DNA from: an uncultured Prevotellaceae bacterium
GTDB lineage: Bacteria; Bacteroidota; Bacteroidia; Bacteroidales; Bacteroidaceae
Length of the DNA: 64,000 bases
Assembly: GCA_946185285.1 (NCBI GenBank)
Contig: CAMHIS010000004.1
Location: 1 to 64,000, forward strand
Reading direction: 5' to 3'
Shown here: one piece after another, positions 20,301 to 32,300 of the stretch
How the letters are laid out: every line of letters starts with the position of its first letter
How positions within the stretch are numbered: position 1 is the stretch's first letter
The notes under the pieces: generated by a model
Told to the model about the DNA's origin: nothing
The model's database searches: none
What the model saw: only the letters and a program-made list of their open reading frames with translations
Translations under genes and position numbers: made by a program

Positions 20301-23300
20301 ACTACGTATGGACAGACAGTACCGGTATTTGCGCTGTTATAATCACTGGCGGCCAGGTAGGTCCTGACAGTGGAAATGGGGATGTAGACCACGGCAACGT
20401 GTTCGGAGCCGGTAAGGGTTCTATATCTTCATTCGAATGCGAGAAAGCCATGGTAGACAGTACGAGAGTCAGCATCAGCGGCGACGGTACTGTGAAACGC
20501 AACGTCTATGGCGGCGGCCAGTTAGGCCGAGTGGAACATAATACGGGCGTGACAATAGGCTCCGCTTCTGGAAACGATGCCCCCGAAATCTCTGGCGACG
20601 TATTCGGTGCCGGTGCCGGTGTGGGTACACACGGCTATTCAGCCCTGGTGCGTGGTAATGCAAATGTCCTCGTACAGGGCAAAGCCAAGGTCAGAGGCAA
20701 TGTCTATGGCGGCGGTGAGATTGCATCGGTAGGTAAATATTGGGTTACTGGGGTTAACTATGGAGATTTACCTCATCCCGAAATACCAGTTGAGCTAAGC
20801 GATGAAGCTCATACAGGTATGCCGTATGCAGCGCGTGAGGGTGGAAAATGTATTGTCATCGTCAAGGGCGGAGCCCAAATCGGCCCAGGCGATGGTGCTA
20901 CAGAGGATGCCGGACACGTGTTTGGCGCAGGTAAGGGTGTTATAGATAATTATAATAATACAGAGAACGACCCCAATCGCTCCAGCCGGATGAATGACCA
21001 GCACCGATATGTGTATTTTAATAATCGAGACGCATATCTATTATTCCTTGAAACGTTGGCCTTGGCCACTGATACATACGTGGAAATCAATGATACCGCC
21101 AAGGTTAAGGGTTCCGTCTACGGTGGCAGCGGATATGGCTTCGTACAGCAGAATACTGATGTAAGAATAAAGGGTGGCACAGTTGGAAACGTCTATGGCG
21201 GCGGTAAAGGTCTTACCACATTTGCCGAAGCAGGTAAAGTGAAAGGCAGCACTTCCATTAAGATGACATCCGGTAACGTGCTTGGTTCCATGTTTGGCGG
21301 ATGTAACGCCAGCGGTACCATTGTCGAAGATGTGGCCATCGACATCACCGGCGGCACCATCGGTGCAGGAATCGCTGCTGATAGCACGATAAATGGTAAC
21401 AAAAGCATTCCGACCTTAACGTACACATCGAAGGCTGAGGTTCATGGCGGTGGCTACGGTGAGAAAACCTACGTGAAAGGTAACGTAACCGTGAACATCG
21501 GAGCAAGGACAGGAAGAGATTCTACAGCCGAATGCTCAGGTACGGCCGTCATCTATGGCGACGTTTATGGCGGTGGTGCCTTAGGCCATGTAAATGCTTA
21601 TGACAGCTTAGGACTGAAATACAACGCTGCCAAGAAGACTATCATCAGTCTGAACAAGGGTGACATCTACGGCAATGTATATGGCGGCGGTCTGGGTAAT
21701 GACGCCACTCGCGCTTACGTAGGCGGCGATGTGGAAGTGACCCAGTATGATGTTGCTTACTATACCAGCTATGAAACAACGGGGTCGGATACCGACCTGC
21801 CCATACCGATGACGGGCCGTATCTTCGGCTGTAACAACCTGAACGGTACGCCACAGGGTAATGTCACGGTAGAAGTTTGGAAAACCCGACGGTTAGACAA
21901 TGGTGATCACAAAGAAGAGAATTATGAGATTCAGGCTGTCTATAGCGGTGGCAACAGGGCAGAATATGAGCCATCTGATGGAAAGAAGACACAGGTGAAA
22001 ATTCATGGTTGTCCAGACACTATGATTGAAAGCGTCTATGGCGGCGGCAATGCTGCCGACGTTCCTGCCAGTATGGTATCCATCTTTGGCGCACGAGAAA
22101 TTGAGTCAGTATTTGGCGGCGGTAATGGTAGTGAAAAGACCAAGCAAGCTGATGGTACCTGGGCAGCCCCCAAAGCAGCGAATATCAAAGGTGATGCCAA
22201 TGTGATTCTTTATGGCGGTAATATCCGCAGTGTGTTCGGCGGCAGCAACACCACGGGAAACATCGGCGGAACAGCCACCGTTACGGATATGACTGAACAA
22301 AATGGCGGGACCCAATTAGGTGAATGCGACCTGAGGATTCTAAACGTCTATGGCGGTGGCCGAAGCGCTGATATGGAGGGAGATGTCAACCTCTTTATTA
22401 CCGGCTGTAACACCAAGGAGAGTGTTGAAAACATCTATGGCGGTTCTTACAGTGCGAAAATCAACGGCAACGTCACGCTCACCGTCACCGGCGGCGTGTT
22501 CTATAAAGTCTTTGGAGGTAATGACCAGGGAGGACACATCAATGGGCGTATTACTGTTAATCTGGAGGAGGCCGACAATTGTAAACCGCTGATCATCAGC
22601 AATCTGTATGGTGGCGGTAACGAGGCTAACTATCCCGGTGCCGGTGCCAGTCAAGAATCAGGAACAATTACTGTGAACATCAAGTCGTGTACCAGAATTG
22701 ACAACGTTTATGGAGGTGCCCTCAATGCGAATGTGAAAGGTAATACTAACTTGAACATCAACTTGACGAAAGGAGCATGGGCGGGAAAGGACTTTATCCT
22801 TCCCTCACAATATAAGGGTACGCATGATATTCCTAATATTAAAAACAACACTATCGAAAATGCCATTGGAACCATCGGCAATGTATATGGCGGTGGTGAT
22901 AACGGTAAGATTATTGGTAACACCAACGTCAATATTGGTACGGAGACCGAAGTCTTTGTCGTGGATACCAGTGTTGTGGCGGGTACTAATGTAAGAGGCA
23001 AATACGCCTATGGAACATATACCCTCATAGATAAAGATTCTACGGCGGTTGAGGATGGGCATTACTACGTAAAGAAAACAGTTGATGGTGCGCGTATCAC
23101 TGGCAACGTCTTTGGCGGCGGTAAACTGGCCGACGTAGGTGACTATGAAGTGGTTACAAATAATGGTCAAAAGACAGATAACATTCTTGTCGTAGGACAT
23201 ACGAACGTGAACATCTGTGCTGTCGGTGATTCAATACGCGATGATGCCAACCAGGCTACCGGAGAGCTATCCTATACAAGCCGCAATTTCAGCGGCGAAG

Positions 23301-26300
23301 GCAAGCTCGTTGAGATTGGCGGTGATGTTTACGGCGGTGGCGAGGGTGTTGCCGACGATTTCAGGTGTGGCAAGGCCATGGTGACCGGCTCTACAAATGT
23401 CCACATCGGCAACGGCACGGTGACAGGTTCCGTCTTTGGCGGCGGTAAGGTTGGCCGTGTGGAGCAGAGCACGACGGTAATGGTAGGACTCACGCCCGAA
23501 ACAGGTGAGAAGAGTGCCCCCGTCATCAGAGGCAACGTCTTCGGTGCCGGTAAGGGTGTCGAGACCCACGGTTACTCAGCCCTGGTGCGCGGCAACAGCA
23601 CCGTCACCATCCAGCAGAAGGCCAAGGTTGGCGAGAGTGTCTACGGCGGCGGCGAGCTGGCCTCGGTAGGCCGATACAGCGTTGCCGACTCTGCCTACCA
23701 CAGCACGCATCCTGATGTAGGAATAGGTATGCCGTATTCTCTGGCAAATCCCAATAGCGGCAACTGCTACGTCATCGTCCGTGACAGTGCCGAAATCGGC
23801 CCTGACCACATGCAGATGCCCGAGTCCAAAGGAAATGTGTTTGGCGCCGGCAAGGGAATCATTCCTTTTAAAGACACAAAGGACCCCAAGCGTATGCTTC
23901 CTACCGACAAGTATGAAGTATATGGTACGGATACTGTAGGCTACCTCAAGTATGCCGAGACGCTGGCCCTGGCCACGAAGGCAGAAGTCACCATCGGCGG
24001 CGATGCCTTCGTGAAGGGTTCCGTCTACGGCGGCAGCGAGAACGGCCACGTGCAGCACGACACGAAGGTGATGATTCAGGATCATTGCCAGATTGGTGCC
24101 GGATATGATTATAGCCAGAAGAAGTTGAAGGCGAAATATGCTGCGACGGATTTCGTCCATCCGGATGCCATAACGGATGCAAATTTCTTGGCTGAGTGCA
24201 ACCACTGGCCTTACGGCAAGAATAATTATGTGCCCTACGACAAGTATGCCGATACTGCCGGCTACACCTCATACGCCAGCACTACCGGCGACGACGGTCA
24301 CACCTACTACGGCAACGTCTTCGGCGGCGGCTCGGGTAGGGAACCGTATGCACCGGGCAAGTGGCACTGGGAGGCCGGCTCCGTCGGCGGCAACGCCACG
24401 GTGGAGATTTCGGGCGGCCACATCCTGACCAACGTCTACGGCGGCAACGAGCTGACCAACGTTGAGGACACGTGCCGCGTGACGATGACTGGCGGCACCA
24501 TCGGCGTGCCGCGCACGCTCGACTCGATAGCCGTCCACCCCCTCACCTGCTACCTCTTCGGTGCAGGCAAGGGCGACCAGCGCGTATTCTTCAACAAGCA
24601 GACCAACGTGAAGGATGTCATCGTCGACGTCTCGGGCGGCATCATCTACGGCTCCGTCTTCGGCGGCGGCGAGGATGGCCACGTCATTCGCAATGCGAAG
24701 GTGAACATCAAGCCGGGCGCCTGGATTGGCACCTGGGGCACGAGCTACGTCGACGGTAACGTCTTCGGCGGCGGCCGCGGCTTTGCCGGCGATGCCTACA
24801 CGGCGGGCAACGTGGCCGACAGCGTCGTCGTCAACATCACCGGCGGCACGATGCTCGGCTCCATCTACGGCGGCGGCCGACTGGGTTCGGTGGGCTACGA
24901 CATGGTCGATGCAGGCAACGGTCGCTACGGCGAGATGTCGGACAACTTGAACCGCGGCCACGTCGTCATGAACATCAGCGGCGGTAAGATTGGTAACAAG
25001 TACGAGTTCAAGTCTATTGCAAACAATATAAAAATCGACGAAGCTTACCGCAAGACTAACCATATTCCCTCCACAGAGCTTGACTCCTTAAACCGCCTGA
25101 CCCACACCAAGGGCGGCAACGTCTATGCGGGCGGCATGGGCCGGTTCACGAAGCTGAACGGCGACTCCATCTCGCTGGCCAACGACGGTATTGACTGGAC
25201 GAAGTTAGGCAACGTGAAGAGCACCAAGCTGAGCATCAGTGACAGCACTTGGATTATGGGTAATGTCTACGGTGGCGGCGAGCTCGGTGCGGTGACCGAC
25301 AGCACCGTGATCAAGGTCACGGGCGGCGTCATCGGTACTGAGATAACGGCAGCTGCTCCCGACTCAACTACTCATGCTGCCGGCACTGAGGTGGCGTACA
25401 CCTTCGGCAGCATCTACGGCGGCGGCATGGGTATGGTTATGCACGACAAGCGCGACAACCACGGCGGCGACGTGGCCAGCAACACCCATGTGAGCATCAG
25501 CGGCGACGACACCAAGGTGCGTGCCAGTGTCTTCGGCGGCGGCGAGATGGCCACCGTCGGCGGCGATACCTACGTCGACATCAGCGACGGCAAGATTGGC
25601 CGCAACGAGGTATATACTACAGATGACGCTAACCAAGGCTACGTCAAGTTCGGCGGTGCCACGATGGGCAACGTCTTCGGCGGCGGTAAAGGCCACGTCG
25701 ACCACACGTTTGCCGGGCTCGTCAAGGGTAATACCAATATCAGCATCAGCGGCGGCAGCATCTACCACAACGTCTATGGCGGCGGCGCCATCGGCTCTGT
25801 GGGCACCTTTGACGTCGCTAAAGGCCATCCCTACATTCCCAACGGTTTGCCCTTAGCCCCGTGGAAAAGCGGCGGTACAGCCCGCATCACCATCACCGGC
25901 GGCACCATCGGCATCAGCGGCCGCGACAACGGTATGGTCTTCGGCTCGTCGCGAGGCGGCATTGCACAACCTGTTCCCACGACGTTAGGTTCTACTTCTG
26001 TAGACAAAGACCCCTACGACAAGGTGGCGTGGGTCTACGACACAGAAGTCACCATCGGCAAGAGCGGCTCCGCTGGTCCCAACATCAAGGGTTCCGTCTA
26101 TGGCGGCGGCGAGAACGGCCACAATGCCCACAATGCCCTGGTCAACGTCTACAGTGGCAACATCGGTATCTTTGACGGCGAGTCCTGGTACACGCTGACT
26201 AACGCTACAGCTGCGGCAGAGGCAAAAGTCACCCGTGGCAACGTCTACGGTGCCGGTTGCGGTACCGACACCTACACGGACAGCCAGGGTAAGAAGCATC

Positions 26301-29300
26301 ATAACCTGTGGGCGGGCATCGTGTCGGTCAACACCGAGGTCAACGTCCGTGGCGGCCACGTGGCGCGGAATGTCTACGGTGCCGGCTCCATGGGCTCGGT
26401 GGGAACGATTATCAGCGACATCGACTCTGAGGCCAAATGGCACAAGACAGCAACTGATGACGACAAAGAAACATACTACGGCTTCGGCCTCAGCTGGCCC
26501 ATAGAGATAGAATATGTCGACATGACCGGTTTAGCCCGCGTCAATGTTGCCGATTCAGCTATTGTCGAGGGTTCTGTATACGGTGCCGCCAGAGGCAAGG
26601 TCGACATCGAAGAGAACGACATCACCCGGCATCGCTACGTCGAGGCCAAGTTCGCCAATGTCCGCCAGACAGAGGTCAACATCGGTGAAAAAGGTACCCC
26701 CGTAATCAAGGAAGACGTCTTTGGCGGCGGTGAGGACGGTCACGTCTACGACAATGCTGTGGTTTACATCCACAACGGAACGGTTGCTCACAGCGTCTAC
26801 GGCGGCGGTAAGGGCGAAGGCACATACATGGCAACACTCTGGGAGCCGAAGGATGGAGCCGAAAACGACATCAGCCAGCACCAACCGAAGTCAAGCCCGG
26901 AATCTATCCACAGCATGGTAGCCGGCAAGGTTTACGGCAACACCACTGTCACCATCCTCGGCGGACATGTGGGCTGGTTCGTCTACGGCGGCGGCAACCT
27001 CGGCTCCGTGGGTAAGGGTAACTATGCCGGCGGTGCCGACGACTATGCCACCGGCGGCTACGGTGAACTGCCTGAGGACGCGACGGCTAACCTCTGGACG
27101 GTCGAGCGTGACTCGACAATGGCCTGGCACTTCCTGAACAGCGGCGTAGCCACGGTGAACCTGTTCGGTGGCGAAATCGGTACATACAAAGGTGAAGAGA
27201 CAGCAAACTTCGACCCTGTTGACCAGCTTCCCTACGGTTCCGTCTTCGGCGGCAGCCGCGGCAAGTCGGCCATGGACGTCGGTCAGCGCTCGCCTCGCTA
27301 CCGTTATGTGCCCGACTTCTTCTTAGGCTACGTCAACAAGGCCGTCATCAACGTGGGCGACACGTCGGCCACGGCCACCGGCGACGGGCCCAAGATATAC
27401 GGTTCTATCTATGGCGGCGGTCAGGACGGCCACGTGCGCAACAGCACCCACATCAACCTCTTCAAGGGAGAAGTCACGGGTCACCAGATTGACGCGGCGG
27501 CCCGCAGCGGCCACGTCTTCGGTGCCGGTTCGGGTATCGGTACCTACTTGGACACCGACGGCAAGCAGAAGGTCAGCTTCGCCTCAGGCTCCGTCACCGG
27601 CACGACGACAATCGAGGTTTACGACGGTGCGAAGATCAAGGGCAACATCTGGGGCGGCGGCGCTATGGCGGCCATCGGTCCTCCCAAGATGGGTACCGAC
27701 GAAGGTAAAGAGCCTTCGGGCACAAGGAAGTCATTCTCCTACACGAAGGTCGACGTCAAGGGCGGCGAGATCGGCGGCACCATCTACGGTGCGAGCCGCG
27801 GTCCCAGCGCGGCGTTCCGGAAGTCCAAGTTTACCGACATCGACGTGCCTTACGACTCCACCAAGTTTGCCACCGACATCTGGTCGGAGGTCATTGTCAG
27901 AGGCGGCACGATCGGCGGCAGCGTGTATGGCGGCGGCGAGTCCGGCCAGGTGAAGTGCGGCGTCAACGTCAACATCCTCGGCGGCAAGATCGGCAGCGAC
28001 GTCTATGGCGGCGGTGCCCTGGCCCATACCAACACGAGCAACCTGAAGCAAGACAGAACCACCCATCAGTGGGGTTGGTCTGACAGTGGAAAGACGACTG
28101 GCCTGTACACGACGACCGTGAACCTGCTCGGCGGCACCATTCAGGGCAATGCCTACGGCGGCGCACTGGGTCGGCGTAAGGTTGACGACCCTGTCGTGAC
28201 GCCCGTCGAGGCCAAGGTCTACGGCGACATCAAGGTGAACCTGAACGGCATTGAAAAGACTGACAGTGCCAGCATCCGAAGCGTGAAAGAAGACGTGAAG
28301 TCTTGGCTTGTCCCGACCACCAATGGCCATCATCAGGTAAATTCCACCAGACGTGGAGCCGCTGTCGGCCGCGTCTTCGGCTGCAACAACCTGAACGGCT
28401 CGCCTCAGGGCAAGGTCAGGGTGCATGTGTTTGCCACCCAGAAGGACTCTACTGATAACATCATCACGAAGTATCCGAAGTTCGGAAAGCGTGCCGACTA
28501 CACCCTCGACAGCTTAAGCAGCCTGACTGCTCTTGCAGGGCGCATGAATCTTGACGTTTCTTCTTATAGTGCTGTCGTTACGAGTGCCGCAAACGACTCG
28601 CTGAGACGCTTGGCCTTTAACACCATGATCGACGCTATAGCGGTCAAGAAGTACGACGTGCGCGGTGTCTATGGCGGCGGCAACCTGGCAGCCTATATGC
28701 CGATGGGACCGAACCCGGGTACAGACGGCAACGGCGGAATAATACACAACAACGATTTAACCAAGCAATCGACCGATGTCATCATAGACGGTTGCGAACT
28801 GACCAGCATCTATCAGGTGTATGGCGGCGGCAATGCCGCGCCGGTTCCGGCCGCTCATCTTGTGGTGAACGGTACCTACGAGATTGACGAGGCATTCGGC
28901 GGCGGTAACGGTGCCGACAGCTACTGGGTCGTTGAAGGCAATGACACGGTGTGGTATCAGAACCCAGGTGCCAACGTGGGTTACAAAGACTTCACCGAAG
29001 TTGTGAAGGATGCCAGCCACGATGGTAAAACGGAAGCCACAGCATATCTACAAAGTGACGTTTCGACGGCCTTGACACCTGAAATGAGAAAAGCGGGCTT
29101 CAGCTACGGCGACCAAAGCACCGCCGGCGTGGCCACAACCATTATCAACGGCGGTAAGATACACGTCGTCTATGGTGGCAGCAACAAGCGAGGTAACATC
29201 AGCACCACCGCCCTATCGCAGTATGAAGGCGCGTCAGACTGTCCGATGGACGTCGACGAGACCTACGGCGCCGGTAAGGACGCCCCCATCGACGGCGTCA

Positions 29301-32300
29301 TCGACATGAGGCTGAAGTGCGCCAAGGGTGTCAAGGAGATGTTCGGCGGTTCGAAGAACTCTGACGTCAATTCCGACATCAACCTCAAGATTACCAACGG
29401 CTCGTCATTGGAGCGCGTGTTCGGCGGCAACAACACAAGTGGTGCCGTCAACGGCTCCATCACCGTCACCATTGAGGAGGGCGGCTGCGAACCCATCAGG
29501 ATTAAGGAGCTGTATGCCGGCGGCTATCTGGCCCCCTATTCCATCTACGGCTACGCCCAGGACGGCCGGGGCGGCTATAAAGTTGATACAATCGACTACG
29601 GCGGCACCATCGGAAAGATTGAGCAGCGCATTCCTATCACGAAGTCGGAGTATGATACTCTCTACAAGCCAATGTATGAAAGATTATTAGAGATTGATTT
29701 GGGAAAAATGGGATGCTCAGGAACTGTTCCGACGGAGGCACAGATTCAAGCCATCCTGAGTGACAACAGTACAGATTCAACTAAAAGAGTAGCTACTTTG
29801 GAATATGTAGCCATCAGAGACCTGCTGGCCTCGCTCCCGAAGAAGCACCCGCGCATCAACGTGATTTCCGCCACAAGGATTGACACCATCTACGGCGGCG
29901 GCTATCAGGCCATTGTGGTGGGCAACCCGCGCGTCAATGTCAACATGACCAACGGTAAGGTGGAAGTGACGGAGACCGCAGACGGGAAGTTTGTGGATGC
30001 CTCCGGAACCGAATACCCTGCTGAGACCGTCGACACCAACCTGGTTGCCACGCTGCCTATCGGTACCATCGGCCACATCTTCGGAGGTGGCAACATGGCC
30101 AACATCGACGGCAACACCTTCGTGGAAATCGGTACGGGTGAGTGGCTGAACCAGAACGACCAGCGCGAAATGCTCGGCACCATCACGGTGAACGCCAAGG
30201 ACACCACCATGCTGTTCACCTATGACGACTCACGGCAGAAGTGGACGTACACGCAGGAAAGCGGCGACTCCATCGTGATAAACGGCGTCAAGACGGCACG
30301 CATCGACACCATTGCCATTGACGCCACCCCAACGCCCTTCCGCCGCGCAGCCACGATAACGGGCAACGTGTTCGGAGGCGGCAGGGGCGTTGCCGACAAC
30401 TTCTTCTGCGACAAGGCCATGATCGGCACTGACGGCGCAGGCGTAGACAAAGACTTTAATGACATACCAGACTATCTGGAGGGCAACACGAGCGTCACCA
30501 TTGCCAACGGCAGGGTGAAGGGCAACGTCTACGGCGGCGGTGAGATTGGCCGTGTGGAGAAGAACACAACGGTCACCATCGGTCTCGAGGATGACGCAGG
30601 CGAACCCGTCATCGAAGGCGACGTGTACGGTGCCGGCAAGGGCGTAGAGACTCATGGCTACTCCGCTCTGGTGCGCGGTAATCCTACTGTCATCGTCCAA
30701 GGCAAGGCCAAGGTGGGCCACAGCGTCTATGGCGGCGGTCAGACCGCCTCGGTGGCCAGGTATAAGGTTGTTGGCGGATCACCCGTTGCTTTGGCCAACA
30801 GCACCAGCGGCAACTGTAAGGTCATTGTCCGCGGCGAAGCCGAAATCGGCCCCGACTCGATGGTGATGACAAAGCCTGGCGGTCCCGACGACACCGGTTA
30901 CGTCTTTGGTGCCGGTAAGGGTGTCATACCTGGGGATTCTTCCTACATAGATAAAGACCACATGCCCAAGCGCATGATTCTCCGTGGCGATGATCACACA
31001 GACGCTTTGCAGGGTAAGACATGGGAGTATGTTTACCCAGACGACCCAACGAACAAGAACATCTGGGAATACTTCCCCAATGACAGCATTTATCTGTCGT
31101 TTATCGAGACGCTGGCGTTGTCGTCGAAGACCGACGTGACCATCGGCGGCCACGCCTTCATCAAGGGTGCTGTCTATGGCGGCAGTGAGAACGGACTGGT
31201 ACAGTACGACACGCACGTCAGGATTCAGGACAGCTGTCAGATTGGTAACGGCTATGTCCAGATGGACGAAGACGGCACGCTGCTCGACACGCCGATGGCC
31301 ATGAACCGCCGCTACACCGCTCAGGAGTGGAAGGAAGGCCGTCTCATCATGGGCGACGACGACAGGCCAGCTCTGAGGGAACTGGTCGGCACGCGCCTCT
31401 ACCAGCATTCACTGCCCGAATGTGCCAGCTGGCCGTACGAAGCGCCATACGCTCCCTACGACAGGTTGGCCGACGCTGATGGCCTGTATCCCGATGGCAC
31501 CGATGCCCGGGGCGGTAGAATTTCTGCCTCCGACGGCCACACGTTCTACGGCAACGTGTTCGGCGGCGGCTCGGGTCTCTACCCCTACAAGCCGGGCAAG
31601 TGGCACCGTGCGGCCGGACTCGTACGCGGCAACACCGTGGTTGACGTCACCGGCGGTCACATCCTGACCAGCCTCTACGGCGGCAACGAGATGACCGACG
31701 TGGGTACATACAGCAAAGACAGTCATGGCGAGCTTACCGTACCCGACACCTGCGGTATGTGTACCGTGAATATGGTGGGCGGCACCCTCGGCGTGCCACG
31801 CACCCTCGGACAGATTGCCGCTCACCCCGTCACCTGCTACCTGTTCGGTGCCGGCAAGGGCGACACACGTACCTTCTTCAACACCTGGACCAACGTCGAC
31901 AGCGTCAAGATCAACATCTCCGGCAATGCCCGCATCTACGGCTCAACGTTCGGCGGCGGTGAGGACGGCCACATCTTAGGAAGTGCCGTGACCAACATCG
32001 GCCTGCCCGTCACGCTGAACATCGACGGCAAGGACAGCGTGTTCACCGAGAGGGGCGTACTCATCGGCACGACGGGGTATTCGTATGTCGATGGCAACGT
32101 CTTCGGTGCCGGGCGTGGATTCAGCGGCGAAGCCATCACCGCAGGCAGCGTCGGCGGCAACGTCGAGGTGAACATTGGCGGCGGCACGATGCTCGGCTCC
32201 ATCTACGGCGGCGGACGTCTGGCCTCGGTGGGCATCGGCTTCAATACAACCGACAACGTCGAATACGGCTCGTTCACGAATGATGTCCCGGGCGACTCTA

